From Phlebotomus papatasi (Eukaryota; Arthropoda; Insecta; Diptera; Psychodidae): 64,000 nt of DNA. Location of the stretch: contig NC_077222.1 of assembly GCF_024763615.1 (NCBI RefSeq), forward strand, positions 10,230,001 through 10,294,000, given 5' to 3'. Below are positions 24,689 through 37,310 of this stretch, one piece after another. The number at the start of each line of letters is the position of its first letter. The stretch's first letter is position 1. The position numbers and the translations under genes are program-made. The notes under the pieces were generated by a model. The model saw nothing but the letters and a program-made list of their open reading frames with translations. It was not told the origin of the DNA and did no database searches.

Positions 24689-25015
24689 TGTAAATCCGCA
24701 AAGTAATTGATACTATTTTTGCGTGTTTTCTCAACAATATTATAGTGTGCATTTGGGAGAAAAAGCTCCCCCAGTAGAAATGTGTGTTGTGATTCGAAAA
24801 AGTACAATGCTGACAGGACTTTAGTGAAAATTAGACAATTTTTTGCATGATAAGCACTTAAACCTTTTTTTTTGAAAAATAAAATTTTGTGGTTCGCGAG
24901 TTTGCTCCAGTTTCTAGAGTGTCCTGTGAATAAAATTTTGTGTTGAAAAGATCTACTTAGTGAAAATTTTAAAAGATTTTTTGTGTTGTTGCTATTCAAT
25001 TGGAAAATTTTCGAC

Positions 25016-25066
25016 ATGTCGGATGGATCATTCAGCAATAGTCGAACGGCAAAAATCTTCGTAAAT
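25016..25066 (+). CDS. Candidate first coding exon (MSDGSFSNSRTAKIFVN)
   Basis: ATG in the context ttcgacATG opens 17 codons reading MSDGSFSNSRTAKIFVN, followed immediately by a strong donor, GTGAGT (25067). Upstream, 24680-25015 looks like a 5' UTR: A-rich, no long plus frame, and an initiator-like TTCAGTGC at 24681. The protein is not recognisable from 17 residues. A longer open frame on the opposite strand (25089-24682) is low in complexity and I do not believe it codes. The exon call rests on start, base composition and donor only. Confidence 0.35.
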
Positions 25067-25284
25067 GTGAGTAGTGAATTAGAAAACATTAGAGAAATTT
25101 ACATAGAATATAGTAAAAAACGATGGAAAATGTGAAGAATTGTTGAGAAAATAGTGTCAACGGTGGTAGTGCAATACAAAGTGTGAGTAATATAAAATGT
25201 TCGTGTAACTAATATAAATGTTTATGTGAATGGCCCAACAATCTGTAACAAGTCGACATTCAATTAATCTAATAGCCATAGATT

Positions 25285-25301
25285 TATCGATACTATCGAT
25301 A
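25285..25301 (+). promoter_or_regulatory. Two DRE-type TATCGATA words
   Basis: TATCGATA occurs at 25285-25292 and again at 25294-25301. In Drosophila this palindrome is the DREF-binding DRE, a core promoter element of housekeeping genes and a mark of domain borders. It lies ~220 bases after the candidate first exon and ~50 bases before a GC-richer patch with a good splice donor. Two exact 8-mers 9 bases apart are unlikely by chance in this AT-rich DNA, but binding here is inferred. Confidence 0.4.
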
Positions 25302-25351
25302 TGATAGTGTCGAAAAGTTAACATTCCACCATTGATCTTGAAAAGTGATTA

Positions 25352-25441
25352 CCTCAACGGCCCGGAGGGTGGCAATTCATCTCGGCAGTTTGTTCTCGTG
25401 ATCTCATTTTTTCGGTTATTATCAAAATCTCATGATTATAG
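25352..25441 (+). other. GC-richer patch ending in a splice donor, possible exon
   Basis: This patch (gcccggagggtggc…) is clearly richer in G and C than its surroundings and ends in ATAG/GTGAGA at 25441/25442, a near-consensus donor. One frame stays open and reads YLNGPEGGNSSRQFVLVIS and onward to the donor. It could be a coding or 5' UTR exon, either of the gene that starts at 25016 or of one driven by the DRE pair. I do not recognise the protein. Confidence 0.25.
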
Positions 25442-27479
25442 GTGAGAATAGGAATTAACACAGCTTTGATAACCGATAATTTAGCAGAATGAATAATCTT
25501 GGCCTTCTTCAGTCTGTATGGTTGGGGTACCTCTTGGGCTCGTCAAAAGTTGTGGATAGGATATGACTATAGTTCATCTGGAACCGGAATTATTTTTTTT
25601 AGATATAGTTACAAGCACGTATCGGCTTTGTGTCTACGAAAAGTCCTTCGTGAATACTAAACCGCAGACCACCCCAAAATCCGTCTGTCCTGTGTAAGGA
25701 GGCATTGTGACCTCAGGCTTCCACCCTGTTTCATAGTATTCTGCTCCAAAAAAAAGCTACATGTATTTAAAGTAATTATACTAACGTGATAATTACCTTT
25801 TCCTCACCTTAATGTTTCAACTGTGGTCAGAAAATGCTAATGGGGTATTTAAACATTTTTTTTTGTAAATTTCACAAAAAAATGTTTTAATATTATAAAT
25901 TCAATACTATGAAAATATTTTCAAAAGTTCAGTTTCAAAATTCACCTGAGAAATAAATTTAAATTTATACAAATTGCGTGAACTTTGCCATCAGGGTACT
26001 GTACTGTTAGTCGTATAAAAGCTTTCAGTGAAGAAAGCCTACAATTGCCACACTCACATGGAAAGCACAGCAAGTTTTACTGCTTTTCGCGTGAACTTTC
26101 ATCTTGTGCCAACTTTGAAATTGTTTCAGGTAGCAAATGTGTTTCCAAGAAAGTCATACAAATGCTGCATAAAAATAAACCGAATGACACCAATTTCGTC
26201 TGGCAGCGAAAATGGAATATTTTAGCAATTTCACTTCGATTGCAACTCATGCAATTTTCCCGCCTGTTTCACATTAAATTGTGGGAAAATTTTATTCATG
26301 ATTTTCCATCTGTCAGAAATATAGCAAGTGTCAGTATTTCAATCTTGGGGGTTTTGATTGGAAAAGTGTGAAAATTATGGTGTGAGAAAACTATTTGAAC
26401 AGAAGTCAATTTTCATTAAAAAAGGAAATTTTATTAATTAAAATCGTAGTATTGAAAATCCTTCTGGCTCACTCATTAATATTCAATGATGATTCATTAA
26501 ATATGAATGAAAAATCGTTCTTTTCTTCTCGCAAGTTCTTGTGCTGGAAAGTACGTGAGACTCGAGCTTTAATGGAAGCTTTTTTTATTTACGTTTCGAG
26601 AGCAGAAAAAAAACAGGTGTGAAAAAAAGGATCCACGATTTTTCGCCCCCGGTAAAAGTTTAATCGAATCATGGAGAAAGTTCTCATTCAGCATGAAAAG
26701 AATCGTACAATTTGAAAATAATCAGTCTTTGAATTGATTTTCCTTCTCAATAACCTTTCACACTCTTTTTCGCTTTAAGTCTCTTTGCACCTTTTTCGCT
26801 CCCTCGAAGTGATTTCCTTTCAAGCTTTTCCCGATAAAGGGTTTCATTTTCCAAGCTTGAACATAAGAGAGACACTGCTGAAATTAATTGAAAGAAAAAG
26901 TGACTATAAATGAGGGTTTATTTTAAATTGTGAAAACCATCCTCAAATTAAGACATTCCTTTGACAATCCCAATCTTGTGGCAAAGAAAAGATTTTCTCG
27001 TTTGAGAGAATTAATTTAATTATTTCCACAGGAATGGAATGACGTTTAATTGATCGATTTTGTGATTCATCCCTCTAAATTCAACCAACATGTCCACCCA
27101 CTTATTTTGCCACATATCTCAAGTATGGGGAGTGTTTGGATGCCTGGGAATCAATTAACTCTTGAGAATAACTATCAGATTGACTTTGATCCCATCTGCA
27201 TACTAATTAAACCCCCAGACGAGCTTTAAGCTCCTGGAATGCGCGATATTTGGAGGCGTCGAATGACGAAGTGTTTCTATTACTGAGAAACTCGACAGTG
27301 CCAGTGGTTAATGCAATTGGGGGAAATTAAATTGAATCTCTCAACACAGCACTTAATTCACTTTAATTTCATTTACAAATTTGAGTGATTTTAGTATTTG
27401 ACCAAAAACAATCCAATGTTTTCTCAAGTTCTTGCTAGAAAGCTTCCAGGAAAGCCACAAAAGTACTATGGTACAATAT
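25442..27479. other. Unique AT-rich DNA, possible intron
   Basis: If the candidate exons at 25.0-25.4 kb are real this would be intron. The 128-codon plus frame at 25985-26371 shows no domain and has a chance-like composition. Confidence 0.4.
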
Positions 27480-29860
27480 TTAAAAATCATTTCACATGGT
27501 AAAATTTCTTGGAAACAGATACTCTTTCTGCAAACTGAAAATGTATTTGCTTAGTAAATCCTGGGAACAGTAAAATTTCCTGTGAAAAGGAAAATTTCCT
27601 GTGAGCAGGAAAATTTCCTGTGAGCAGGAAAATTTCCTGCTAATAAGAAAATTTCTCTGAGGAAATTTTACTAAAATTACCTGGGAAAAGAAATATTTCA
27701 TGTTAGTAGTAAAATTTCTTTGGAATAGAAAAAAAAATCTTAGGAATTAGGAACAGCAAAATTTCCTGTGAACAGGAAGATTTCCTTTGAGTAATAAAAT
27801 TTCCTGGGAACAGAATTAATTCCTGTCAGTAGGAAAAACTCCTGTGAGTAGGGAAATTTCCTACGAATCATAATATTTCCTCTGAGGGAATTTTACAAAA
27901 ATTTCCTGGGAACAGAAACATTTTCAGTGAGTAGTAAAATTTCCCTGGAACAGAAAAAAATTCTGGGAGCAGAAAAATTTCCTTGGAACAGGAAAATTTT
28001 CTGTGAGTAGTAAAATTTCCTTGGAGTAGAAAAAAAACCTGTGAACAGCAAAAATTTCTGTAAACAGGAAGATTTCCTGTGTGTACTAAAATTTTCTTGG
28101 AACAGAAAAAAGATCTGGGAACAGGAAAATTTCCTTGTAACAGAAAAAAATCCTGGGAACAGAAAGATTTCCTTGGACCAGGAAGATTTCCTGTGAGTAG
28201 TAAAATTTCCTTGGAACAGGAAAAATTCTGGGAACAGAAAATTTTCCTTGAAACATGAAAATTTCCTGTGAGTAGTTAAATTTCCAGGGACGGGAAAAAA
28301 TCCTGGGAACAGAAAAATTTCCTTGGAATAGAAAATTTTTTGTGAGTTGTAAAATTTCCCTGGAACAGAAAAAATCCTGGGAACAGAAAAATTTCCTTTG
28401 AGTAATAAAATTTCCAGGGAACAGAAAAAAATCCTGTGAGTAGTAATAATTCCTGTGAGTAAGAACATTTCCTGTAAGTAGTAAAATTTTTAGGGAACAG
28501 GAAAAATTTTCTTGTAATAGGAAATTTTCCTGTGAGTAGTAAAATTTCCTGGGAACAGAAAAAATCCTGGGAACAAAAAATTTCCTTGGAACAGGAAAAT
28601 TTCCTGTGAACAGGAAGATTTCCTGTGAGTAGTTAAATTTCCAGGGACGGGAAAAAATCCTGGGAACAGAAAAATTTCCTTGGAATAGAAAATTTTTTGT
28701 GAGTTGTAAAATTTCCCTGGAACAGAAAAAATCCTGGGAACAGAAAAATTTCCTTTGAGTAATAAAATTTCCAGGGAACAGAAAAAAATCCTGTGAGTAG
28801 TAATAATTCCTGTGAGTAAGAACATTTCCTGTAAGTAGTAAAATTTTTAGGGAACAGGAAAAATTTTCTTGTAATAGGAAATTTTCCTGTGAGTAGTAAA
28901 ATTTCCTGGGAACAGAAAAAATCCTGGGAACAAAAAATTTCCTTGGAACAGGAAAATTTCCTGTGAACAGGAAGATTTCCTGTGAGTAGTAAAATTTCCT
29001 GGGAACAGAAAAGAATCCTGTGAGTAATAATAATTCCTTTGAGTAAGAAAATTTCTTGTGAGTAGTAAAATTTTCTTTGAACAGAAAAAATCTTAGGAAC
29101 AGTAAAATTTTCTGTCAAAAAGAACTATTGTGAGTAGCAAAATTTCCTGGTAACAGAAATAATTCTTGAAAATAGGGAAATTTCCTGCAAATAAGAAAAT
29201 TTCCTCTGAGGAAACTTCACTAAAATTTCCTGAGAATAGAAAAAAAAATCCTGGGAACAGTAAAACTTTCCGTGAGTAGCAAAATTTCCTAGGAACAAAA
29301 AAATCCTTGCGTAGAGCAAATTCTTGAATAGGAAAATTCCCTGGGAACAGAAAAACTTCTGTGAGTAGGAAAATTTTCTTTAAACAGGTAAAAATTTCTG
29401 TGAGTAGAAAAGTTTCCTGGAAACAGAAAAAAATTTCTGTGAGTAGTAAAATTTCCTTGTAACGCTTGTAAAAGAAAAAAATTTCCGTGAGCAGTAAAAT
29501 TTCCTGGGAACAGAAAAAATTTCTGTAAGCAGTGGAATTTCCTGGGAACAGAAAAAAATTCTGTGACTAGTAAAATTTCCTGGGAACTGAAAAAGCACGG
29601 AAACAGTAAAATTTCCTGTGAATGGTGAAATTTCATGGGAACAGAAACATTTCCTGCTAAAAGTAAAATTTCCTGAGAACAGAAATAATTCTAGGAACAG
29701 TAAAATTTCTTGGGAACAGTAAAATTTCTTGTAAGCGGGGAAATTTTCTGTGAGTTAAAATTTCCTGGGACAGTAAAAAATCCTGAAAATAATAAAATTT
29801 CCTGGGAACTTAAAACTTCCTGGGAACAGTAAAATTTCATGAGCATATTTAATAAATAAA
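27480..29860 (+). repeat. 2.4-kb minisatellite of 'aaaatttcctgggaacag' words
   Basis: Over 120 diverged copies of a ~18-base word in two alternating forms, one with 'tgggaacag' and one with 'tgtgagtag'. Minus-strand frames of up to 191 codons rich in Phe, Ser and Lys are by-products of the repeat. It includes an almost exact 357-base internal duplication. Confidence 0.95.
28276..28989 (+). repeat. Recent 357-bp tandem duplication within the minisatellite
   Basis: 28276-28632 and 28633-28989 are identical or nearly so, starting 'ttaaatttccagggacggg', while other words of the array differ by 10-25%. Unequal exchange in the recent past is the simplest reading. Confidence 0.9.
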
Positions 29861-29870
29861 GCACAGTACT

Positions 29871-31864
29871 AATGTTTCTGAGCCAAAGGACAAACTACTC
29901 CTGAACCTGAAATGTTAACCTAAGTGAATATCTTGAATATTTCCATTTTTTCTTGAATGTTGAGAGTATTCAGCAATATATTCGAATATTTAATTTTCTC
30001 TTTAGAACTTTTACATCTTTAACCTTCAAAAACCACTATCTGGAACGGTTCAAGGGCATTTTTGTACCTTGGCAAAGTACCCATTTAGACGAATTCTAAA
30101 CGATGTTTTTAAAAATAACTAAAATATTTAAATTGCATCGTTTGCCTTTCCCATTGAGTGTCCCATTATTAAATAATGTTAAATAAATAAATCATTTCAA
30201 ATATTTTTGTGTTCAACATAAATTACATTTGTGATATCTATTAAACTCTCTGTAATTGAATTGTACAACAACATTTTAGAAATTAATTTTGTTAAAATCA
30301 TAAACTGAATGTTCATTTTAATTTTCAATTTAAATTTAATTGACATGCAGACAGGAAGTAATAATCAAAATAATGCGGGACAATTAGAGACTAATTTGAA
30401 CAATAATAATGTGAAAGCTTATTAAGAGGCTCAAATGAGTCACAAGAAGTTAATTGAGATATCAAATTTGACCCACATTTATACATTTAGGTATATCCCA
30501 AAAATAACAACCGATTTTATATAATGCTCTATGATGGAATAAAAATAATTCTGGATTTTGGACTAAAAAGTTGGGAATGTGATGAAAATCGATTGATTGA
30601 AAATAAACACTCATATTGGACGTGATTTTGAGCTCATTTTCCACTTTACCCTATGAATTGTATCTGGGTAGAGGGTATATTTTTTTATCTCTCAAATGGA
30701 TAAAAAAAAATAACAGGAAAATGTGAAAAGAATAACAAAAATACGCAACGATATCAATTTCATATTAAACGAACTAAAGGTAAAAGTATCAGCTTATAGA
30801 GTCACTCTGGAAGAAAATCGTAACAATTGAGTCATGAAATTGATAGGAAATGAATGGAAAATGGGAAAAAGTTGAGAAGCTCTCAATGTACCAATTTTCC
30901 TGGATTTTTGGTCACAGAGTACAAAAATTCCTCACCTAACCTTGATTTTCATGAAGAGGAAAACTTTGAAAAGGTAAAACTTTTAAATCAGACTCAAATA
31001 TGAATGGCGAATGATGAGAGAAACTTTCTCACTTTTTAGCCCCTCCTTTTAAAGACGGTATCATTTAATAAATTTGTTGGAGGAACACTTTTCCATACAC
31101 GCCTCTCTCGACTACTTAAAAGTTAATTAATCCTTGTTCTATCTTCTCCTTTTCTCCGAACAATAAATCCTGAATTGTCACATTGAAACGAATGTATTTC
31201 TTTCAGAATTTCTGCCATCTAAGAATATTCTCATCAAAATGTGACTTAGAACTTTTCTGTATTATTCAGTATTTTTTCCTCGTTCCTTTTTTTTCGTAGA
31301 AAATATTTCCATGAGATATTGCGATACTTTTCTAAATATTCTTTGTCATTGTATATAAAACATCATCCTTCTGTACACTTCTGGTGTCTCTGCAAAATCG
31401 CACAAGTCCAACTTTTTGACTTTTTCCAAATTACAAGAAAGGAGAAAACCTGTCACAATATTATCGGTGTTCATGGTAAAGTTTTGAAGAGGGATAAAAT
31501 TCAGCCTTGTTGTCCCCTTGTAATACCTTTCTTTTGCAGTAAATCTCACTGTTCCGTGAGCCATAATGATTAATTGAATGTCTCTGTGTTAATCATTTAA
31601 TAATTGAACTCTCGAAATAATTTATTGCATTATTGATTTTACAAACTTTGTCTTAAAAGCTTGGAGAAGCGAAAGACTTAGAAAATGAAGCAAATAGTTT
31701 ATTTTACTTTGAGGAAAATAATGAGGATTCTAAGGAGATGCTTTACGTAAAATATTCCATCAATAGTTTATGCCGAAAAAACAACTAACTATGCAGGAAA
31801 CATATTAAAATGTTTTCTCATTACACGATTGGTCAAGCGTTATGCCCTAGACACACTTACGACT
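29871..31864. other. Unique AT-rich DNA
   Basis: No repeat arms or coding patch recognised. Frames at 31319-31573 lie on both strands and shadow each other. Confidence 0.45.
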
Positions 31865-31952
31865 TAAGCCGAGAGACGACTTAGTGGAAAATGTTAGAAA
31901 TGTAGTTTAACCATTATTTCTAATATAATTACTTTAAGTCGTCTCTTGGCTA
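31865..31952 (+). mobile_element. 88-bp MITE, family C, copy 2
   Basis: Same length, arms and loop words as the 4.3-kb copy; right arm changed at one base (TCTTGG for TCTCGG). Flanking 'ctcaggtctgtcaaggccct' also resembles the flank at 4393-4413, so the mobile unit may be somewhat longer than the hairpin. Confidence 0.8.
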
Positions 31953-32060
31953 GTCCTCAGGTCTGTCAAGGCCCTTACGCCGCTAGCGACAAAAAAATTT
32001 GAATTTACTATGTTCGCAAAGGGTCACTTATTCCTATTTCTCATTGACAACTGTTATATA

Positions 32061-33273
32061 TACCGTAGATGCGGATAACTTTATTCTCCGTGGGTGACTT
32101 TTCTCCCCTTCTGTTCGTAAATTTTTCTCTAATTTTAGCACTTAAGCTGGCTATACATTAGACATAATTTATTGAAATATTTCTTTTCAATATCAAATAT
32201 TGACAAGGATTGCCTCCACATTGCAGAGATTTATTGACATAAATGTTTCAATATTGAAGAAAATTGTCCAGTGTGTAGGCAAATATTGAAATATTTGTTT
32301 CAATATGGAACATTTTATTCAATATTTTATTTCATTATTTTGAATGGCTACAAACTAGGCCAAGTTATGTCAATAAAAAATTTCAAAGAAATTCTAAATA
32401 TCAAATTGATTTGATATTTCCTTCAATATTTTTTAATGGTCAGGAATCTTCTTCCTCCAGAACATCACAGAACTGCCGGATTTTCCTTGTTCATGAATGA
32501 AAACACATCCAAGATCAAAATCCAAGTCAAGACACATCTCTCCTGCTTCCTCCATAAAATCCCAGATTTTTGGAATTTGGTTATATATTTTGTTCAATCT
32601 CCTCAAGAAGCCAACTTGGTCAGCACTAATCACCTTCTTCCTCCAGAAAATCTCAGAACTTCTGGGATTTTCTTGAATATTATGCCCAAAACACTTCAGA
32701 TACTTTCTGTGGTCAGAGGATTCCTGGAGCTTCCTCCAAGAAATTCCAGATCTTCTGGGATTTTTTTTGTATCTGACTGATTTTTGACATAATATTCAAA
32801 AAAAAAATCCCAGAAGATCTGGGATTTCTTGAAGGAAGCTCCAGGAATCCTCTGACCACAGAATGTATCTGAAGTGCTTTGGGCATAATGAACAAGAAAA
32901 TCCCAGAAGATCTGGGATTTTCTGGAGGAAGCTCCAGGAATCCTCTGACCAACTTGGGTATTTTTTGGGTGTTCTTGACAAAATATGGAAGAAAATCCCA
33001 GAAGATCTGTGAATCCCTGACTAGACTGGTGTTTTTAATATTGGTTTCAATATTCGGTTCAATATTGAAGTTACTTTTCAATTTCATTTTGAAATGCTAT
33101 TATTTCAATAATTTGTCTAATGTGTAGACAGCTTTAAGGAGGATTTTTACCGATCCGACCTACCATGTGTGGTCGTTAAAAACCGTTTTCAAACATTAGA
33201 ATTAAAGAATAATTTACGAACAGTAGAGGGTCAAAGTTACGCGCGGTGGACAAAGTCACCCGCATTTACGGTA
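32061..33273 (+). mobile_element. MITE split by the foldback element
   Basis: TACCGTAGATGCGGATAACT at 32061 and, inverted at 33254-33273, its partner ending in ATTTACGGTA. Arms of ~65 bases each, including 'ttctgttcgtaaat'. Removing the inner element leaves a ~217-base hairpin. Confidence 0.7.
32142..33137 (+). mobile_element. Foldback element with TTAA borders
   Basis: TTAA at 32142 and 33134 flank inverted ends GCTGGCTATACATTAGACA and, on the right, TGTCTAATGTGTAGACAGCT. Inside, a second palindrome centred near 32790 has arms 'cagaggattcctggagcttc' in both orientations, and the word 'cccagaagatctgggatttt' recurs several times. Several long frames on both strands are copies of this word and not genes. 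Confidence 0.65.
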
Positions 33274-33409
33274 TGTCTTAAGTATATTTCCCATGAAATG
33301 AATGAATGAACCGAGGTCGTTGCCTTTTAATATGGATAAATGGTTCAGAATACATATATGCAGTATGATGGTTGGTCAAGATCTTGACTGATAAAAGCAT
33401 TTCCCAAGG

Positions 33410-35118
33410 GGCATTTGATATCCAAATAATGTATGTCTCAAATGTAACCAACATATTTTCAACGTAATCGAGCTATTTCTTAGAAATATAATGTATGAAC
33501 GCAATGGATGTAAATTATACGAAAATTATGTGCGTTGAATGCCAATATAATAACTTGACTAAAAATTGTAAAGAAAATATCAGTTATTTTCTATTAATAC
33601 ATATAATACATTTTGTTTGATAAATTTAAGTTAAAATATTGTTATTTTCCCTAAAAAATATCGACCAAACATTTTTGATCTATAAACAAGTCATAATATA
33701 ATCTATTTTTGAGTGAAAATGTATAAAACTATGTCAAATATTTCAAAAGTATATTTATCTTACATATTCATGCCATTATGTTCACATAATGTCGTGAAAT
33801 TGTATGAACATCATGTTCTGATATATTTTAGTTACATTTGTTCGATAAAAGACACAAGTTATATACAACTTGTCTTCTTTTTGTATGACGCTGCTAGATT
33901 GTCAAATTCTACATTGTTTACTAAGCAGAAGTTCATCTGCGAGTGAAAATTTGTGAAATAAGTGATGTCTCATATTAATTAGAGTTCCAAAATGCACCAG
34001 CATGTGCAGAAAAATCTAGTATATAGATAAAAGGCATTAAATTTTACAAAGTAAGTGCAAATAATGAAAAAGTAGTGAATTAACACTTCGTTTGTGAGAG
34101 CTAATATTTTCTTCCTTTAATTACAGTGTACCGCAAGTACAAGCGTTAGGACAGCTTCCAGATCATTTGAAGTAAAATAAAATAAAAGAATGAGAGCTCA
34201 GAATGCAGAAAAAGTTTATCAAAAGCATAATCTTCCAGTGTTTTGACATGCTTGCTGTGTAGTGATATTATTGACGTAAGAAGTCTATAAAATGTATATA
34301 TGATATACGACATCTTATAAATATAATCACTAAAATATATAAATGTGTTTTATTTTCTGCTTTTCTTACTTATTCGGGTTACAATATCTTGATTTTATTT
34401 TATCAGAACAAAAAGAAGATTATGGCGTGGAAAAATACAGAAAATTGGCGACGCCAAAGTCAAATTAATGGAAAAGTGATACACAAAACATTGCAGTGCA
34501 ATGATATTTGTCCAAATTATTATTTAAAGGGCTGTATTCTATCAAAACATGCTGTAAAAATCTGAAAACTATAAGTTTTTTGAATGATGTATTGGAAAAG
34601 CAATAAATTCATTTAATTTTGTTTTATTTAATTTCCCAGCTTTCCCTTAAGAATTTCAAGTCGGGAATGAAATTTTGTTCACTAATATTTTAGCCTCTAA
34701 CGGAAAACAATTATTGCATTAAACTTTCATACGCGACGAAAGTGCACGAGGCACAAAAAATGTGACTGAATCGTTGAGGACAAATATTTATTCATTTCAG
34801 GAAAATATTTGAGCAAGTTTTAAAGAAAAATGGACAAGAAATGACAGTTCTTCAGTAAATAGTTATAATATTGGTATAACAGAGTGATTATATTTTATTT
34901 AGTTATAAACAATACATTTTACCGTACACGATGACTTGATTAACTCTAAAATAAAAAATTGTTATATTTCGGCTATAAAAATTCCCCATTATCACTCGAA
35001 TATGGGCCTGTTTTATGCAGTTATATAGAAGAAATTTGTAAAGTCTTCGCCATCATTTTCGTATAGATATCAGACATCTCTACTCATTTATGGCGATAAA
35101 TGCTCCTTGGGAGAGAAG
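33410..35118 (+). mobile_element. 1.7-kb TIR element, left copy of an inverted pair
   Basis: Starts at CCCAAGGGGCATTT and ends at AAATGCTCCTTGGG, so it carries its own inverted ends. Its whole length matches, in inverse orientation, 37311-39002; shared words include 'tgtaaccaacatattttc' and 'ttggcgtggaaaa'-type sequence. Similarity by eye is roughly 75-85% with many small gaps. No coding frame is conserved between the copies, so it is non-autonomous. Confidence 0.75.
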
Positions 35119-37310
35119 TTAAGCTAAATGGCGAAGCCTAATGCCGAAAATAGACACAGGCTCATCCTAGAGAATACTCAGATCGAAAAATTTGGCGGTA
35201 AAGAATCAGCCCAAACTATCATACACTGAGGATTTTGAATCAAGGAATAGCGTTTACAGCGTAAATTTCTATTAAATCTCCACACTTTGATTGCTGAAAG
35301 GCTTCTTAAGTGCAATATTAATGGATTTTGCATACAGAAAGATGCACTCTGACCTTCCCATTATTCCAATCTTAATGCATTTTAAGATTTTGCAACATTG
35401 CTTTTTCACCCATTGTTTTTCATCCCTCCATGTTTTTTCACCCAATTGACATTTCGAAAAGCATCCAAAAACCCCAAAAGTGAAGCTATTTATTTTCATC
35501 ACTGGCGCTGATGTCGCCTAATCCTCGTAATTTCACTAGACCTCATGAATTTAGAAGATCAGCTTGATCCTCCAAATTATGGGCTGATCCCTGAGTGTAT
35601 CGACACCAATTTTCGGGCTAATCCCTAAGCCGATCCCTGTGTCTATTTTAGGCTTAACACACGCTTCAGACCTAAGGCTTAACAATATGGCTTAACTTTT
35701 TTATACATATTTATCAATCAGGATTTTTTGCAAAGTTTTGATTTAGAATTGGATATTAAGGGTAATAAATGATGCATTCTGAGAAAATAATAAAATGGCT
35801 TATTATTAAGGATCTTGAGACACTTGGGAACTGGGCTAAACCTCTAGTCTGAAGACCGCCTAAGTCTAAACAAGGCTCACGTAAGGCGTTTTCTAAGGGA
35901 GCATTCGTAAGGAAACTAAAGGTGTCAAGTTTATCATTTTAGTTAACCCGATTGGTATATTTAATCGCCTCTTATTGTTAATTAAAAGTTGCAGTTAATG
36001 ATTGCCTCATTTTTTTTTGCTGAAGAAGTTATAACGATAAATGATTCATTGAATTCATAACTTCACATGAAGCTATTCCAATTGGATTTTATTACTTTAT
36101 TATCCTGAAACATTTCAATAGCCATCATCAAACCCACCAAACTATTATATTCTAACAATTTTTTTCCACTGTAAAAAAATGCAATTTTTCAACCAATTTC
36201 TCAAGCACTATTACCGGGAATACTTGATAAAGTTGATAAAAAATCATTGCATATAACACTTTGTATAAACACATAACTGCCAATAATGGACTTTAATAGT
36301 TGTAGGTACTTTGTTATGATGGTTGAGGATTGAAAAAGTGCTGTTGGCGTGCATATAATGGATTTTTAACCCCCTTTTCTATCTCTCGACAATCTTCCAT
36401 TCGCCAAATGCAGCGTGTTATGGAGAGTGCCGCAGAATTTTATTGAATTTGTTGATTTTTTTTGTGCTGTCCTATAGAATTTTTTTTATTAACTTCTCAC
36501 CCATGTTCGCCAAACACTTCAACTGCCAATCCTTTGCATGAAAATCTAATTTTTCACATGCATATACTGAAGGTTTTCACTCAAGCACAGGCGATCGAGC
36601 TTTTAGATTGAGCTTTTTAATTGAGACCTGCCCTAAATTTCCTAGTAAGTTATTGTTGCTGTTTTTTTTTGTAGAAATAGGGCATTAAATAATAGTTTAA
36701 GACAACAGCTTTAAGAAACTCATTTCCCTTGAGAGTATTCCTCAAAGTTTTGCATTGTCTTGTGGACAAGTCTGACCAACTCGTAGAGTAATTAAGAGCT
36801 TTATACCATTGTTGATGAATGCAACTGTCTCTTCCAATTTCCAAACTTTAAAGTAAACAGAAAACATCCAAACCAGCAAAACTTCCCAATTCCTTTTCAA
36901 TTAATCCTTAAGAGACAAACTATTCTGTATATTTACAAATAATTACAATTCGTAGACTTTGAAAATGTCTCTGCATCACAAACTTACACAAAAGTCTCTT
37001 GAGTTTGTGATTGGTGAACATTTGGTTTGAATTGTAGAAAAATGTACAACTTTTTGTCTGTTAAAATTATTCCTTGTAATGTAGAGTAAATATGTAATAA
37101 ACAATAAACATAACTTTTCCAGTATGTTCATAGTTGTCCATGTGCAAACATTATTTCTATTCATATTCATATTCAATTTATAAAACTTCTTTTTAAGTGA
37201 ATGCATTGTCTAGCAGAAGATTTTCAAACAATTTAATATTTATGCTCTTTATTTCATTTTGCACCCTCTCTGTGCTATTCATATCCTTTTTAAGCTTTTG
37301 TAGACTGACA
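35119..37310. other. Spacer between the inverted 1.7-kb elements
   Basis: Apart from the repeat unit at 35640-35880 it is unique. No transposase-like frame, so it gives no sign that the pair moves as one composite unit. Confidence 0.45.
35640..35880 (+). repeat. Single unit related to the 4.4-5.0 kb repeat
   Basis: Shares 'gcttcagacctaaggcttaa', 'ttagaattggatattaaggg' and 'gggaactgggctaaacc…agtctgaag' with the 4.4-kb array in the same order. Confidence 0.6.

Noticed and set aside
24682..25089. 135-codon minus-strand frame
   Set aside because: Composition follows the AT-rich strand and it is antisense to a more convincing exon with a start and a donor.
25985..26371. 128-codon plus-strand frame
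   Set aside because: No motif, no splice context, and a chance-like amino acid mix; one long frame is expected by chance in 64 kb.
27493..29636. Long minus-strand open frames of up to 191 codons, rich in Phe-Ser-Lys repeats
   Set aside because: They follow the 18-base minisatellite exactly, restart at each duplication and have no domain; they are by-products of a stop-poor repeat.
27480..29860. Regular repeats that could suggest a CRISPR array
   Set aside because: Repeat words are contiguous and diverged, with no unique spacers and no cas genes, in a eukaryotic genome.
32713..33087. Leucine-rich repeated protein (SEDSWSFLQ...)
   Set aside because: The repetition comes from the DNA palindrome and is present on both strands equally.
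32433..33127. Several overlapping 60-124 codon frames on both strands
   Set aside because: They consist of repeated 'cccagaagatctgggatttt' words inside the foldback element.
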